Below, piece by piece: positions 37,015-46,819 of a stretch of 64,000 bases of DNA. Numbering within the stretch: position 1 is the stretch's first letter; each line of letters starts with the position of its first letter. The notes under the pieces were generated by a model, which had not been told where the DNA came from, did not search any database, and saw nothing but the letters and a program-made list of their open reading frames with translations. The position numbers were made by a program, and so were the translations under genes. Origin of the DNA: Methylotenera_A sp046598525 (GTDB taxonomy: Bacteria; Pseudomonadota; Gammaproteobacteria; Burkholderiales; Methylophilaceae); the NCBI GenBank assembly GCA_046598525.1, contig JBKJIJ010000020.1, positions 124,001 through 188,000 of the forward strand. The letters run 5' to 3'.

Positions 37015-38286
37015 TTACGGAAAGATTTTGACGCTTTTAACGATTCTGTCCTGTGTTTGCATAATCTCAATTGTATGATTATTGATTCTAAAGCTGGTAC
37101 TTGGTTCTGGAATATCTTCAAAATGTTCAAGAATCAAGCCGTTTAGCGTGCGTGGGCCATCTAGCGGAAAGTTAAGGTTGAGTTTTTTGTTTAAATCGCG
37201 CAAGGCACTACTGCCATCCACCAGCCAACTGCCATCGGTTTCTTTGCGGTAGCTGCCAACGCGGCTGGGTGATTGCGTTGTAAAGTCGCCAATCACTTCT
37301 TCTAAAATATCTTCTAGCGTCACCAAACCTTTAAATTCGCCATATTCATCTACCACCAAAGCAATGCGCTCTTGGTGTTCTTGAAACTGTTGAATCTGCG
37401 TATAAAGCGGTGTGCCAGACGGCACAAAGTAGGGTTCACTGATAATGTCGCGCAACGATTCTTTACTAATTTCGGCATCTTGCTGATAGCTACGCAGTTG
37501 GTTAATCACTTTGCGCACATGAATAATGCCGATAATTTCTTCATTGTCGCCTTCGCGCGCAGGCAGGCGGGTGTGATGGCTACTTGAGATGCGCTGCAAA
37601 ATATCGTCAATCGGCGCGTCAAAATCAATCACTTCCACTTGTGTATGCGCCGTCATCACGTCATCAACGGTAATTTTTTCTAAATCAAACAAATTCAGCA
37701 AAATAGTACGGTGCTTTTTAGGCATAAAGTGGCCAGCATCGGTCACAATGCTGCGCAATTCATCCATGGTTAACGATTGCGTACTTTCGCTAAAGTTGAT
37801 GTTTACTCTGAATAACCTAAGCAAAGCCTCAACAAACAAGTTAACAAACCATACCACTGGGTACAACACTTTAAGTAGCGGGTACAACACGTAACTGCAT
37901 AAAATGCCTAATTTTTCGGGGTAGGCGGCGGCAATTACTTTGGGCGATATTTCACTAAAGACTAAAATAGCAAAAGTGACAGATAAGGTGCCAATCATCA
38001 ACACCCATTCGCCTTCGCCAAATAATTCAACGGTAATAATAGTGACTAGTGTGGCCGATGCCGCGTTGGCAAAATTGTTGCAGAGCAGAATGACGCCAAG
38101 TAGTTTGTCGGTTTTAGCCAATAAGCTGCTAGCTAAACGCGCACCGCGATTGCCTTCTTTAACTAAATGCCGTAACCGATAACGATTAAGCGACATAAGG
38201 CTGGTTTCAGCCACAGAGAAAAAGCCAGAAATAAGTAGAAGCAAGGCTAGGATGCCAAGCTGGAAGGGAATCGGAATATTATCCAA
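37015..38286 (-). CDS. CNNM/CorC-family membrane transporter
   Basis: Protein of 423 residues. A DUF21/CNNM membrane domain (about 1-190, four helices; FSVAETSLMSLNRYRLRHLV) is followed by paired CBS domains (about 205-330) and a C-terminal CorC_HlyC domain (about 345-420). The family includes magnesium/cobalt efflux proteins and MpfA. The ion is not fixed by the sequence. It is a single gene between clpS and secF. Confidence 0.85.
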   Translation of the reverse strand: MDNIPIPFQLGILALLLLISGFFSVAETSLMSLNRYRLRHLVKEGNRGARLASSLLAKTDKLLGVILLCNNFANAASATLVTIITVELFGEGEWVLMIGTLSVTFAILVFSEISPKVIAAAYPEKLGILCSYVLYPLLKVLYPVVWFVNLFVEALLRLFRVNINFSESTQSLTMDELRSIVTDAGHFMPKKHRTILLNLFDLEKITVDDVMTAHTQVEVIDFDAPIDDILQRISSSHHTRLPAREGDNEEIIGIIHVRKVINQLRSYQQDAEISKESLRDIISEPYFVPSGTPLYTQIQQFQEHQERIALVVDEYGEFKGLVTLEDILEEVIGDFTTQSPSRVGSYRKETDGSWLVDGSSALRDLNKKLNLNFPLDGPRTLNGLILEHFEDIPEPSTSFRINNHTIEIMQTQDRIVKSVKIFP

Positions 38287-38379
38287 GGAGTGTTGAAACT
38301 AAAATAAACAAGTACGCAGTGTACCTGTTTATTTATTTAAAAATCAAGAAGTTAAGATATTAATTTTTGTGTTTTGCTA

Positions 38380-39339
38380 TTAAGAAATAGCTTCAGCAGC
38401 GTTGTCTGCGTCTTTTTTGTCAGACTCTTTCTTTTCAACATCACCAATTAAATTGGCGCGATTAACGCCTAGCCACATGGCGATTGGGCAAGCGACCAAT
38501 ACAGAAGAATAGATACCAAACAAAATACCAATGGTGAGCGCTAAAGCAAAGTTATGCAGCACTTCGCCACCAAATAACAACATAGAGCCAACCATGGTTT
38601 GTGTCATTAAATGCGTAATTACGGTGCGCGACATGGTGCGGGTAATGGCGTTATCAATCACTTGCACCACAGAAGCTTTACGCATTTTGCGGAAGTTTTC
38701 GCGTACTCGGTCAAACACCACCACAGATTCATTCACTGAATAACCCAATACCGCCAAAATAGCCGCCAGTACCGTTAAGTTAAATTCCCATTGAAAGAAC
38801 GCAAAAAAGCCTAAAATAATCACCACATCGTGCATGTTGGCGATAATGGCGGCAACTGCAAAACGCCATTCAAAACGAATAGCCAAGTAAGCCATAATGC
38901 CGGCACAAACCAGCAATAACGCCAATCCGCCGCTTTCGTATAACTCATCACCCACTTGAGAACCAACCGATTCTACGCGGCGTACTTCAGCGCTTGAGTC
39001 AGCCGCTTTTAAGGCTTTAGTCACCGTTTCAGAAAGTTGTGCAATTGACATGTCTTTTTTAAGCGGCAGGCGAATCAGCACATCGTGGCTGGTGCCAAAA
39101 TTTTGCACAGTGGCATCTTTTAAGCCAATTGAATCAACCGCTTGGCGGATGCTGTCAATATTAGCGCTTTGCGGATAATTCACTTCCATTACCGTGCCAC
39201 CAGTAAAATCCACGCCGTAATTTAAGCCTTTAGTGGCAAGAAAAAACACTGCCAAAATAAAAGTAACAAGCGAGATAGCCGTGGTTAAACGGCCATAGCT
39301 CATAAACGGGATATCGTTTTTAATTCTAAATAATTCCAT
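38380..39339 (-). CDS. secF: Protein translocase subunit SecF
   Basis: Protein of 319 residues with six membrane helices and the periplasmic P1 region (GVDFTGGTVMEVNYP). It partners SecD to use proton motive force in protein export. Conserved YSVNESVVVFDRVRENFRKM is present. It follows secD by 28 bp. Confidence 0.96.
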   Translation of the reverse strand: MELFRIKNDIPFMSYGRLTTAISLVTFILAVFFLATKGLNYGVDFTGGTVMEVNYPQSANIDSIRQAVDSIGLKDATVQNFGTSHDVLIRLPLKKDMSIAQLSETVTKALKAADSSAEVRRVESVGSQVGDELYESGGLALLLVCAGIMAYLAIRFEWRFAVAAIIANMHDVVIILGFFAFFQWEFNLTVLAAILAVLGYSVNESVVVFDRVRENFRKMRKASVVQVIDNAITRTMSRTVITHLMTQTMVGSMLLFGGEVLHNFALALTIGILFGIYSSVLVACPIAMWLGVNRANLIGDVEKKESDKKDADNAAEAIS

Positions 39340-39367
39340 AATCCACTCTATCTAAAAAAAGCAGCAA

Positions 39368-41212
39368 TTAAGCTTTATAAATTTGACCAATTGAAAGGCT
39401 GGTGACTTTGCGGCGATAGCCATAAATCAGATTCACAATCGCGCGAGATACTAAAACAGCACTAAACATTGAAGTGAGAATGCCCAAAACGTGCACAACG
39501 GCAAAGCCTTTAATTGGGCCTGTACCAAACATAAATAGCGCTAAACCCGCAATTAATGTGGTTACGTTAGAATCTAAAATGGTATCAAACGCCCTGTCGT
39601 AACCCGCATGAATGCTGGCTTGTGGCGTATTGCCATTGCGCAACTCTTCGCGAATACGCTCATTAATCAGCACGTTGGCATCAATCGCCATACCCAATGC
39701 CAGCGCAATCGCCGCCAAACCTGGTAAGGTAAGCGTGGCTTGAAGCATGGAAAGAATGGCCACTAATAATAAAAGGTTAATGCCCAGCGCCAGCACCGAA
39801 ACGCCACCAAATACCATGTAGTAAATCATCATCATGACTGCAATTGCGGCAAAGCCCCAAAGGGTAGAATGCACGCCGCGTTTGATGTTTTCTTCACCCA
39901 TGCTTGGTCCAACGGTACGTTCTTCAATGATTTCCATTGGCGCGGCCAATGCACCAGCGCGTAATAGCAAGGCGATATCAGTAGCTTCTTGCGTATTATC
40001 CATGCCAGAAATCTGCACGCGTCCGCCACCAATTTCTTCGTTAATGACTGGCGCGGTAATCACTTCTGTGCTGCCTTTTTCAATCAGCAAAATCGCCATG
40101 CGTTTGCCTACATTGTCACGCGTTACGTTTTTAAAGATGCCAGCACCGCGGCCATCTAAGGTTACATTAACAATTGAGCCACCTGTTTGGTTGTTCACGC
40201 CAGGGCCTGCATCGGTAATACGGTCGCCTGTTAACACCACATTTTTCTTCACTAAAATTGGGTTGCCATCGCGATCTCTAAACATTTCGTCGCCAAATGG
40301 CACTTGGCCTTTTTCGGCGGCTTCAAGTGTGGCTAAATCTTTTTTGTCTTCATCCACCATGCGAATTTCAAGCGTAGCAGTGCGGCCTAAAATCTCTTTA
40401 GCTTTAGCCGTATCTTGCACACCTGGCAATTGCACCACAATGCGGTCAAAACCTTGTTGCTGAACGATTGGCTCAGCTACACCCAGCTCATTGATACGGT
40501 TATGTAGGGTTTGCAAGTTTTGCTTGAGCGCAAATTCTTGAATTTTCTTTTTAGCGGCTTCACCAATGCTGGCTGTTAACACAAACTCTTTGCCATCGGT
40601 TGAATCGTTAAAGGTTAAATCAGGATAGTCTTTGTTTAATACTTTACGCGCCGCTTCTAATTCTTTGGTGTCGCTAAAACGCACTTGCACGTTTTGGCCT
40701 TCGCGCGAAATACCAAAGTAATTCACTTTTTCACGGCGTAGCGCGGTGCGGAAATCGCCCACATTGCTTTCAGCCGATTTATCCAATGCCGCTTTCATGT
40801 CCACTTGCAGCAAAAAGTGCACGCCACCGCGCAAATCCAAGCCCAAGTACATTGGCTTGGCGCCAATGCCTAATAACCAATTTGGCGTTTGTGAAAGCAA
40901 GTTCAGCGCAACGGTGTAGTCTTTGCCTAAATTAGCAATCAGCTTATCTTTTGCTTTGATTTGCGCTTCAGGGTCAGCAAAACGCACTTTTACGCCGCTT
41001 GCATCTAAATAAATCCCATTAAAAGGCACACTGGCTAATTTAAGCGTTGCTTCCACTTTGTTTAACAAAGCGGCATCTGCTTTAAGCGACGATTTGGCTG
41101 GGCTGACTTGTACAGCAGGTGATTCACCAAAAAAGTTGGGAATGGTGTAAAGCAGCCCAATCAGAATAACGACGGCAATTAGAATGTATTTCCAGGTAGG
41201 GTAGCGGTTCAT
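39368..41212 (-). CDS. secD: Protein translocase subunit SecD
   Basis: Protein of 614 residues, typical length. An N-terminal helix, the large periplasmic P1 domain (LGLDLRGGVHFLLQVDM) and five C-terminal helices with ALGMAIDANVLINERIREE are all present. It is the second gene in the yajC-secD-secF unit. Confidence 0.97.
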   Translation of the reverse strand: MNRYPTWKYILIAVVILIGLLYTIPNFFGESPAVQVSPAKSSLKADAALLNKVEATLKLASVPFNGIYLDASGVKVRFADPEAQIKAKDKLIANLGKDYTVALNLLSQTPNWLLGIGAKPMYLGLDLRGGVHFLLQVDMKAALDKSAESNVGDFRTALRREKVNYFGISREGQNVQVRFSDTKELEAARKVLNKDYPDLTFNDSTDGKEFVLTASIGEAAKKKIQEFALKQNLQTLHNRINELGVAEPIVQQQGFDRIVVQLPGVQDTAKAKEILGRTATLEIRMVDEDKKDLATLEAAEKGQVPFGDEMFRDRDGNPILVKKNVVLTGDRITDAGPGVNNQTGGSIVNVTLDGRGAGIFKNVTRDNVGKRMAILLIEKGSTEVITAPVINEEIGGGRVQISGMDNTQEATDIALLLRAGALAAPMEIIEERTVGPSMGEENIKRGVHSTLWGFAAIAVMMMIYYMVFGGVSVLALGINLLLLVAILSMLQATLTLPGLAAIALALGMAIDANVLINERIREELRNGNTPQASIHAGYDRAFDTILDSNVTTLIAGLALFMFGTGPIKGFAVVHVLGILTSMFSAVLVSRAIVNLIYGYRRKVTSLSIGQIYKA

Positions 41213-41285
41213 AAATGCGGCTCAAAAATACTAAATTAGCAGATTAATTTAGTAGTAAGTTATTGGTTTAAATGGGTTTTAAAGA

Positions 41286-41615
41286 CTAAATGGTTTTGAT
41301 GGTGCCAGGTGGTAATAATGTTTGCACAGCGTGTTTTTGCACATTAACTGTTGTATTAGCGGCAATTTCAACGCTAATAAAGTTATCGCTCACTTTAATA
41401 ATTTTACCAATAACACCGCCTGTTGTTGCTACTTCATCGCCCGCTTTAAGTGCGTCAATCATGGCTTTTTGTTGTTTCGCTTGCTTCATTTGCGGGCGAA
41501 TCAACATAAAGTAAAACAAAGCAAAAATAACCAAAATCGGTAAAAAACTCAATAAATCGCCACCTGGGGCAGCTGGAGCGGCGTGTGCGTTACTAATAAA
41601 TAAGTTACTGAACAT
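41286..41615 (-). CDS. yajC: Sec translocase accessory protein YajC
   Basis: Protein of 109 residues using the ATG at 41615 (MFSNLFISNAHAAPAAPGG). One membrane helix (FLPILVIFALFYFMLIRPQ) is followed by the cytoplasmic part MKQAKQQKAMIDALKAGDEV typical of YajC. A longer frame reaching 41666 adds 17 residues but is less like the family. It lies 73 bp upstream of secD. Confidence 0.93.
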   Translation of the reverse strand: MFSNLFISNAHAAPAAPGGDLLSFLPILVIFALFYFMLIRPQMKQAKQQKAMIDALKAGDEVATTGGVIGKIIKVSDNFISVEIAANTTVNVQKHAVQTLLPPGTIKTI

Positions 41616-41767
41616 AGTGATAGCTTTCAAAAGAATAGATTTCGAATCAACGCGGGATTTTAGCACAGACTTAAGCTAGTTAGCATGACAGCAGCCCTTT
41701 GATAAATATTGTAGGGGCTAGTGAGAAGTTGCGTAGAAAATAAATTTAGAGGAAGTTAAGTGCTATG

Positions 41768-41796
41768 AAAAAGCAATGGCCTTAGCCATTGCTTTT
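41768..41796 (-). terminator. Terminator after the PEP-CTERM gene
   Basis: GCAATGGC and GCCATTGC form a hairpin with a four-base loop, flanked by A and T runs, downstream of the PEP-CTERM gene. Confidence 0.7.
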
Positions 41797-41821
41797 GATG
41801 TAGAAATGCAGCGGTAGAATT

Positions 41822-42445
41822 TTAAACTTGGTGACGACGGCGTAAACTAGCTAAGCCGAGCAATCCAGAGCCAAACAGCAAAGCAGCCGCAGGTACTGGC
41901 ACGCTGCTAATTGAAACGGCATCAAGGTCGAAGCCTTTGCTAGCGCCTAATACATCTAATCCGCCAATACCAACTTTAGTAAATTCGCCCCCCAAGCCAG
42001 CTAAAGCTGCACTGTAAATTGATAAATCGAGGGTGTAAAGGTCGTTGGTGCCTCGTGTAAATGAGGTTTGAATATTGCCGCCATTGCTAGTCCATAAAAA
42101 CAGTTGAGCACTTTCTGAGTTGTCGCCCAATTCCCAAATATTTAACAGCGTATCAGCACCAAAGTTGGTGCCAAAGCTAACTTCGACATAAGCGCCTAGG
42201 AAACCGTTACCTGTAGAGGGCGCGCCGGGTAAGCTTAAGAAATCGTTATCAGGCGCACCCAAAACGGCGGCTTCTGCTTGAGCAGATGTCAATGCTACAG
42301 GAAAGCTGCTGAGGTCGCCGCCGTAAAAACCTGGAAAATCACCAGGTACACTACCCCTTATGATGCTGGTGACTGAGGTGGCGTAAATATCGGCCTGCGA
42401 AATGAGAGGTGTTAATAACAACAATAACAGTGATTTTTTAAACAT
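41822..42445 (-). CDS. PEP-CTERM-type secreted protein
   Basis: Protein of 207 residues with a signal peptide (1-18, MFKKSLLLLLLTPLISQA) and a C-terminal sorting signal: SVPVPAAALL, then a hydrophobic helix (FGSGLLGLASL) and RRRH. This tripartite tail is recognised by exosortase systems in Gram-negative biofilm formers. The body is acidic and beta-rich, of unknown role. The gene is inserted between yajC and tgt, which are usually adjacent. Confidence 0.82.
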   Translation of the reverse strand: MFKKSLLLLLLTPLISQADIYATSVTSIIRGSVPGDFPGFYGGDLSSFPVALTSAQAEAAVLGAPDNDFLSLPGAPSTGNGFLGAYVEVSFGTNFGADTLLNIWELGDNSESAQLFLWTSNGGNIQTSFTRGTNDLYTLDLSIYSAALAGLGGEFTKVGIGGLDVLGASKGFDLDAVSISSVPVPAAALLFGSGLLGLASLRRRHQV

Positions 42446-42614
42446 TATTCATTCTCCTAAAACAACATGTATATCAAATGGATAGCTGTTCGCAAATAGA
42501 AGATGAGCTAAGGCTATAAACTCATTGTAAAGGAGTGGTCGATGTAGAAAAATACCTCAAACAAGGGTGAGCGATTGTTGCTACTGCTGGTATATAAAAT
42601 ATTTTCGATTTATT

Positions 42615-43832
42615 TTAAGATTTCAGGCGTGCGCGTTTAGCCGCAAATTCTGATTTAAATTGTTCAAAACTGCCATTCTCAATCGCGCCGCGCATGCCTT
42701 GCATTAATACTTGGTAATAATGCAAATTGTGAATAGTGTTTAAGCGTGCGCCTAAGATTTCACCCACTTTATGCAAGTGATGCAAGTAAGCGCGGGTGAA
42801 ATTACGGCAGGTGTAGCAGCTACAATCGGCATCTAGCGGTTGCGTGTCTTGTTTGTAAAAAGCGTTTTTAATTTTAATATCGCCATATTGGGTAAATAGC
42901 CAGCCGTTGCGCGCGTTGCGGGTGGGCATTACGCAGTCAAACATATCCACGCCATTGGATACGGCGGCGACTAAGTCTTCTGGCGTGCCGACCCCCATTA
43001 AATAGCGCGGTTTGTTTGGTGGCAATTTTGGTGCGGTATGTGCCAAGATACGCAGCATATCTTCTTTGGGTTCGCCTACTGAAAGCCCGCCAATAGCAAA
43101 GCCGTCAAAATCAATATCTACTAAACCGGCTAATGAAATATCGCGTAAGTCTTCAAACATGCCGCCTTGGATTATGCCGAACAGTGCGTTAGTTTGTCCT
43201 TCGACAGGCTCAGGACGAACGATTTCTGAGATGTTTTTTTCATTCGTTCGCCCTGAGCCGGTCGAAGGGTGCGTGTCTAGCACTTGCTGCAATGACATCG
43301 ATTGAAACATATCAAAAGCATCTTTACTGCGCTTTGCCCAGCGCAAACTTAGCTGCATGGAATCGCTGGCTTCTTTGTGGGTGGCGGGGTAGGGTGTGCA
43401 TTCATCAAAAATCATGACGATATCGCTATTCAATACTTTTTGAATGCGCATCGATTCTTCTGGCGTTAAAAAGCAGGTGTCGCCATTGATGGGTGATTTG
43501 AATTTGACGCCTTCTTCTGAAATTTTGCGCATGGCGCCCAAACTCCATACCTGAAAGCCGCCAGAATCAGTGAGAATTGGCTTATCCCAACCCATAAATC
43601 TGTGCAAACCGCCATGCGCGGCAACCACCTCTAGGCCAGGGCGCAGCCAAAGATGAAAGGTATTGCCGAGCACAATATGCGCATCGATTTCGGCCAGCTC
43701 TAACGGCGACATGGCTTTAACCGTGCCGTAAGTGCCAACTGGCATAAAAGCCGGCGTTTGCACATCGCCATGCGCTAAATGAACAGTACCGCGCCGCGCT
43801 AAACCATCGGTTTTGTGAAGGGTGAATTGCAT
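42615..43832 (-). CDS. tgt: tRNA-guanine transglycosylase with a 30-residue insertion
   Basis: Queuine/preQ1 transglycosylase of 405 residues. Catalytic and binding motifs are present: TDSGGFQVWSLG, GGLSVGEPKEDM, DCVMPTRNARNG and the zinc ligands CSCYTCRNFTRAYLHH. The protein is about 30 residues longer than usual because a palindromic repeat sits in frame just before ALFGIIQGG, adding residues such as PSTGSGR and VRPEPVEG. The insert lies outside the recognised motifs and keeps the frame, so the enzyme may remain active. Confidence 0.93.
   Translation of the reverse strand: MQFTLHKTDGLARRGTVHLAHGDVQTPAFMPVGTYGTVKAMSPLELAEIDAHIVLGNTFHLWLRPGLEVVAAHGGLHRFMGWDKPILTDSGGFQVWSLGAMRKISEEGVKFKSPINGDTCFLTPEESMRIQKVLNSDIVMIFDECTPYPATHKEASDSMQLSLRWAKRSKDAFDMFQSMSLQQVLDTHPSTGSGRTNEKNISEIVRPEPVEGQTNALFGIIQGGMFEDLRDISLAGLVDIDFDGFAIGGLSVGEPKEDMLRILAHTAPKLPPNKPRYLMGVGTPEDLVAAVSNGVDMFDCVMPTRNARNGWLFTQYGDIKIKNAFYKQDTQPLDADCSCYTCRNFTRAYLHHLHKVGEILGARLNTIHNLHYYQVLMQGMRGAIENGSFEQFKSEFAAKRARLKS
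43197..43269. repeat. Dispersed palindromic repeat inside tgt
   Basis: Two 25-base arms (43197-43221, with CTTCGACAGGCTCAGGAC; 43245-43269, with CCTGAGCCGGTCGAAG) are inverted copies with three mismatches, separated by 23 bases. This CCTTCGACAGGCTCAGG-type sequence is a familiar dispersed repeat in proteobacterial genomes. Here it lies within a coding sequence and preserves the reading frame. Confidence 0.85.
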
Positions 43833-44017
43833 ATTGGAACCTAATTTTTAAGCATTAATTTTAAGTCGCGATACTAACATAAGCGCGCATATACGCTCAA
43901 TTGAGGCAGCAAAATCAAACGCTATATAAGCTAATTGTTAAAATTCACTATTCAAAGCGAGCAAAATAAGCGTGCTTTGCTATACTAAGTAAACATTTAT
44001 TAAGCAGGCTGACCACC

Positions 44018-44797
44018 ATGGCTGTTGTTAAACCACGTACCCCACGCAAAGATGTTGATACATTAAGAACGCGCGGCATTTATTTGCTGCCCAATTTATT
44101 TACATCGGCGGCGCTATTTGCTGGCTTTTATGCGATTGTGCAGGCCATGAATAGCAATTTTGAGCAATCGGCAATTGCCATTTTTATTGCCATGGTGCTA
44201 GATGGCTTAGATGGCCGCGTAGCGCGCATGACCAATACGCAAAGCGCGTTTGGTGCCGAATACGATAGCTTGTCTGATATGGTGTCATTTGGCGTAGCGC
44301 CCGCTTTAATTATGTATGTGTGGGCATTAAAACCAATGGGTAAATTGGGCTGGATTGGCGCTTTTATTTACTGTGCTTGTGCGGCTTTACGTTTGGCGCG
44401 TTTTAATACCAAATTAGAGGATGAACATCAGGATAAACGCTACTTTCAAGGCTTGCCTAGCCCGGCATCGGCGGCTTTGTTGGCGGGTTTTGTGTGGGTT
44501 TCGTATGAATATAATATTGATGGTCGCGAAATATTTTTTGGTGCCATTCAAATCAAATGGCTGGCTTGGGGGTTAACTGTATTTGCCGCGGGCAGCATGG
44601 TGAGTGATTTTAAATTTTACTCAGGCAAAGATATTAACCTAAAAGAAAGCGTGCCTTTTGTAGCTATTTTAGCCATTTTAATGGCGTTTGTATTGGTTTC
44701 ATACAGCCCGCCAGAGGTGTTGTTTACCGTGGTATTGGTGTATGCGCTATCGGGTTATTACATTTGGGCGAAATCTAAATTGAGTAGAAAAGTATAA
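44018..44797 (+). CDS. pssA: CDP-diacylglycerol-serine O-phosphatidyltransferase
   Basis: Membrane enzyme of 259 residues that makes phosphatidylserine. The CDP-alcohol phosphatidyltransferase motif is complete: DGLDGRVARMTN followed by FGAEYDSLSD. About seven to eight helices follow. The N-terminal basic stretch (KPRTPRKDV) is cytoplasmic. Single gene. Confidence 0.93.
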   Translation: MAVVKPRTPRKDVDTLRTRGIYLLPNLFTSAALFAGFYAIVQAMNSNFEQSAIAIFIAMVLDGLDGRVARMTNTQSAFGAEYDSLSDMVSFGVAPALIMYVWALKPMGKLGWIGAFIYCACAALRLARFNTKLEDEHQDKRYFQGLPSPASAALLAGFVWVSYEYNIDGREIFFGAIQIKWLAWGLTVFAAGSMVSDFKFYSGKDINLKESVPFVAILAILMAFVLVSYSPPEVLFTVVLVYALSGYYIWAKSKLSRKV

Positions 44798-45161
44798 GTA
44801 AGCATTTTCACTTTTGTTGGCGTAACGGCTTGAAAGCTAAACCATTAATCCTTATACTATTTATATGTTGAATTCATTCACATTTCAAGTAACATCTTTT
44901 TACTCTGGCTTATTATTAAGCCAAGTTGCTTTGTTACGTCCAGCTTCATTGCTGCGCTCTGTTTTTGCGCTACGCTCAGCTACGCTGCTGCGCGCCAGCG
45001 CACACTAAACTCACACCCCAAAAATTAAGTTTTTACGCTCGCCAGTTTTCTAGTTGGATAATTTCTAGCTGGATAGTTAGAAGGCCAGCAGGTAAAATTA
45101 CTGCAATTGCATTTTGCGGCAATTTAAAAATGCTTGCCGCAAACATTAGGACTATAAAATC
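44798..45161 (+). other. Long leader/intergenic region before leuA
   Basis: No convincing gene is seen in these 364 bases. Two hairpins are visible: TGGCTTA-TTAT-TAAGCCA (about 44905-44922), and TTGCGGCAA (45114-45122) pairing with TTGCCGCAA (45134-45142) just before the leuA ribosome site (AGGA at 45148). A GC-rich stretch of short imperfect repeats (GCTGCGC, TACGCT) lies between. It may be a long leuA leader. Confidence 0.45.
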
Positions 45162-46706
45162 ATGAACAATCAACAAAACCAAATTATTATTTTTGATACC
45201 ACTTTGCGTGATGGCGAACAAAGCCCAGGCGCGTCCATGACCAAAGAAGAAAAAATCCGTATTGCGCGCCAGCTTGAAAAATTGGGTGTAAACGTGATTG
45301 AAGCAGGCTTTGCCGCCGCCAGCCCGGGCGATTTTGAGGCGATTTCTGAAATTGCCAAAATCATCAAAAACTCAACCGTTTGCTCATTGGCGCGTGCCAG
45401 TGAGAATGACGTACGCCGCGCGGGTGAGGCGATTAAGCATGCTGCCAGCGGCCGCATTCATACCTTTATTGCCACCAGCAAAATTCATATGGAAAACAAA
45501 TTGCGCATGACTGAAGACCAAGTGGTTGAGCGTGCGGTGCAAGCGGTGAAATGGGCCTTAGAATATACGACCGATGTGGAATTTTCAGCCGAAGATGCGG
45601 TGCGCTCTGAGATTGATTTCTTGGTGCGCGTATTTGACGCGGTGATTGAAGCGGGCGCTAAAACCATCAACGTGCCTGATACGGTTGGTTATTCAATCCC
45701 TGGTCCTTGGGGTGAAACCATGGCGACATTGATTAAGCGCGTTAAAGATTCAGACAAAGTAATCTGGAGTACGCATTGCCATAACGATTTAGGCATGGCG
45801 GTGGCGAATTCATTGGCGGCGGTTTCAAACGGCGCAAGGCAGGTTGAATGCACCATTAACGGCTTGGGCGAGCGCGCAGGAAATGCCAGCTTAGAAGAAA
45901 TCGTCATGGCTTTGCGCACGCGTAAAGATATTTTTAACTTAGAAACCAGCATTGATACCACGCAAATTGTGCCCACTTCTAAATTAGTTTCCACCATTAC
46001 TGGCTACCCTGTGCAGCCGAATAAGGCGATTGTGGGCGCCAACGCGTTTGCGCACGAAAGCGGAATTCATCAAGATGGCGTATTAAAACACCGCGAAACC
46101 TATGAAATTATGCGCGCCGAAGATGTAGGTTGGAACGCCAACAAATTAACCTTGGGTAAATTGTCTGGCCGCAATGCCTTTAGAACGCGCTTAAAAGAAT
46201 TGGGCGTTGAGTTAAAAAGTGAAGATGCCATGAACGCCGCTTTTGCGCGCTTTAAAGACTTGGCAGACAAAAAATCGGAAATTTTTGATGAAGATTTGCA
46301 TGCCTTGGTGAGCGATGAATTTGTGCACGTAGCCAGTGAAAATTACAAATTGGTGTATTTACAAGTGGCCTCCATTACCGGTGAAGTGCCGCATGCCATT
46401 GTTACTTTGTCGGATAATAGCGTAGAAAAAAGTGCAGAAGCCGATGGCGGTGGTCCAGTGGATGCCACCTTTAAAGCGATTGAAAGTATGGTCAATAGTG
46501 GCGCCGAGTTGCAATTGTATTCGGTAAATAACATCACCAGCGGCACCGATGCGCAAGGCGAAGTGACCGTGCGTTTGGCAAAAGGCGGGCGCATTGTGAA
46601 TGGTCAAGGCGCTGATACTGATATTGTGATTGCTTCAGCAAAGGCTTATTTAAATGGCTTAAATAAGTTGTATTCAAAAGATGAAAAGATGAATCCGCAG
46701 CTTTAA
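45162..46706 (+). CDS. leuA: 2-isopropylmalate synthase
   Basis: First committed enzyme of leucine synthesis, 514 residues. The catalytic TIM barrel has DTTLRDGEQSPGASM near the start, the metal-binding HCHNDLGMAVANS and HESGIHQDGVLK; the C-terminal LeuA dimer/regulatory domain (about 390-505) is present and should bind leucine for feedback. It stands alone after a long leader region with hairpins. Confidence 0.96.
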   Translation: MNNQQNQIIIFDTTLRDGEQSPGASMTKEEKIRIARQLEKLGVNVIEAGFAAASPGDFEAISEIAKIIKNSTVCSLARASENDVRRAGEAIKHAASGRIHTFIATSKIHMENKLRMTEDQVVERAVQAVKWALEYTTDVEFSAEDAVRSEIDFLVRVFDAVIEAGAKTINVPDTVGYSIPGPWGETMATLIKRVKDSDKVIWSTHCHNDLGMAVANSLAAVSNGARQVECTINGLGERAGNASLEEIVMALRTRKDIFNLETSIDTTQIVPTSKLVSTITGYPVQPNKAIVGANAFAHESGIHQDGVLKHRETYEIMRAEDVGWNANKLTLGKLSGRNAFRTRLKELGVELKSEDAMNAAFARFKDLADKKSEIFDEDLHALVSDEFVHVASENYKLVYLQVASITGEVPHAIVTLSDNSVEKSAEADGGGPVDATFKAIESMVNSGAELQLYSVNNITSGTDAQGEVTVRLAKGGRIVNGQGADTDIVIASAKAYLNGLNKLYSKDEKMNPQL

Positions 46707-46819
46707 AAAGGCGGCTGAACTGCTTCATCATTTTATGACTCGCAATGAAGGTGTTCTGCCATCGCGAGCCGCAACATGGTGTGGCGATTCAAGCAGAATA
46801 ATGATAGAAATTACAGCTT

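Noticed and set aside
43012..43305. 97-codon plus-strand frame with the PSTGSGR/RPEPVEG peptide
   Set aside because: It is opposite tgt and its peptide match comes from the palindromic repeat being readable on both strands.
44926..45165. 79-codon frame before leuA as a small gene or leader peptide
   Set aside because: No ribosome site, no leucine-rich run and a composition dominated by the GC-rich repeat stretch.
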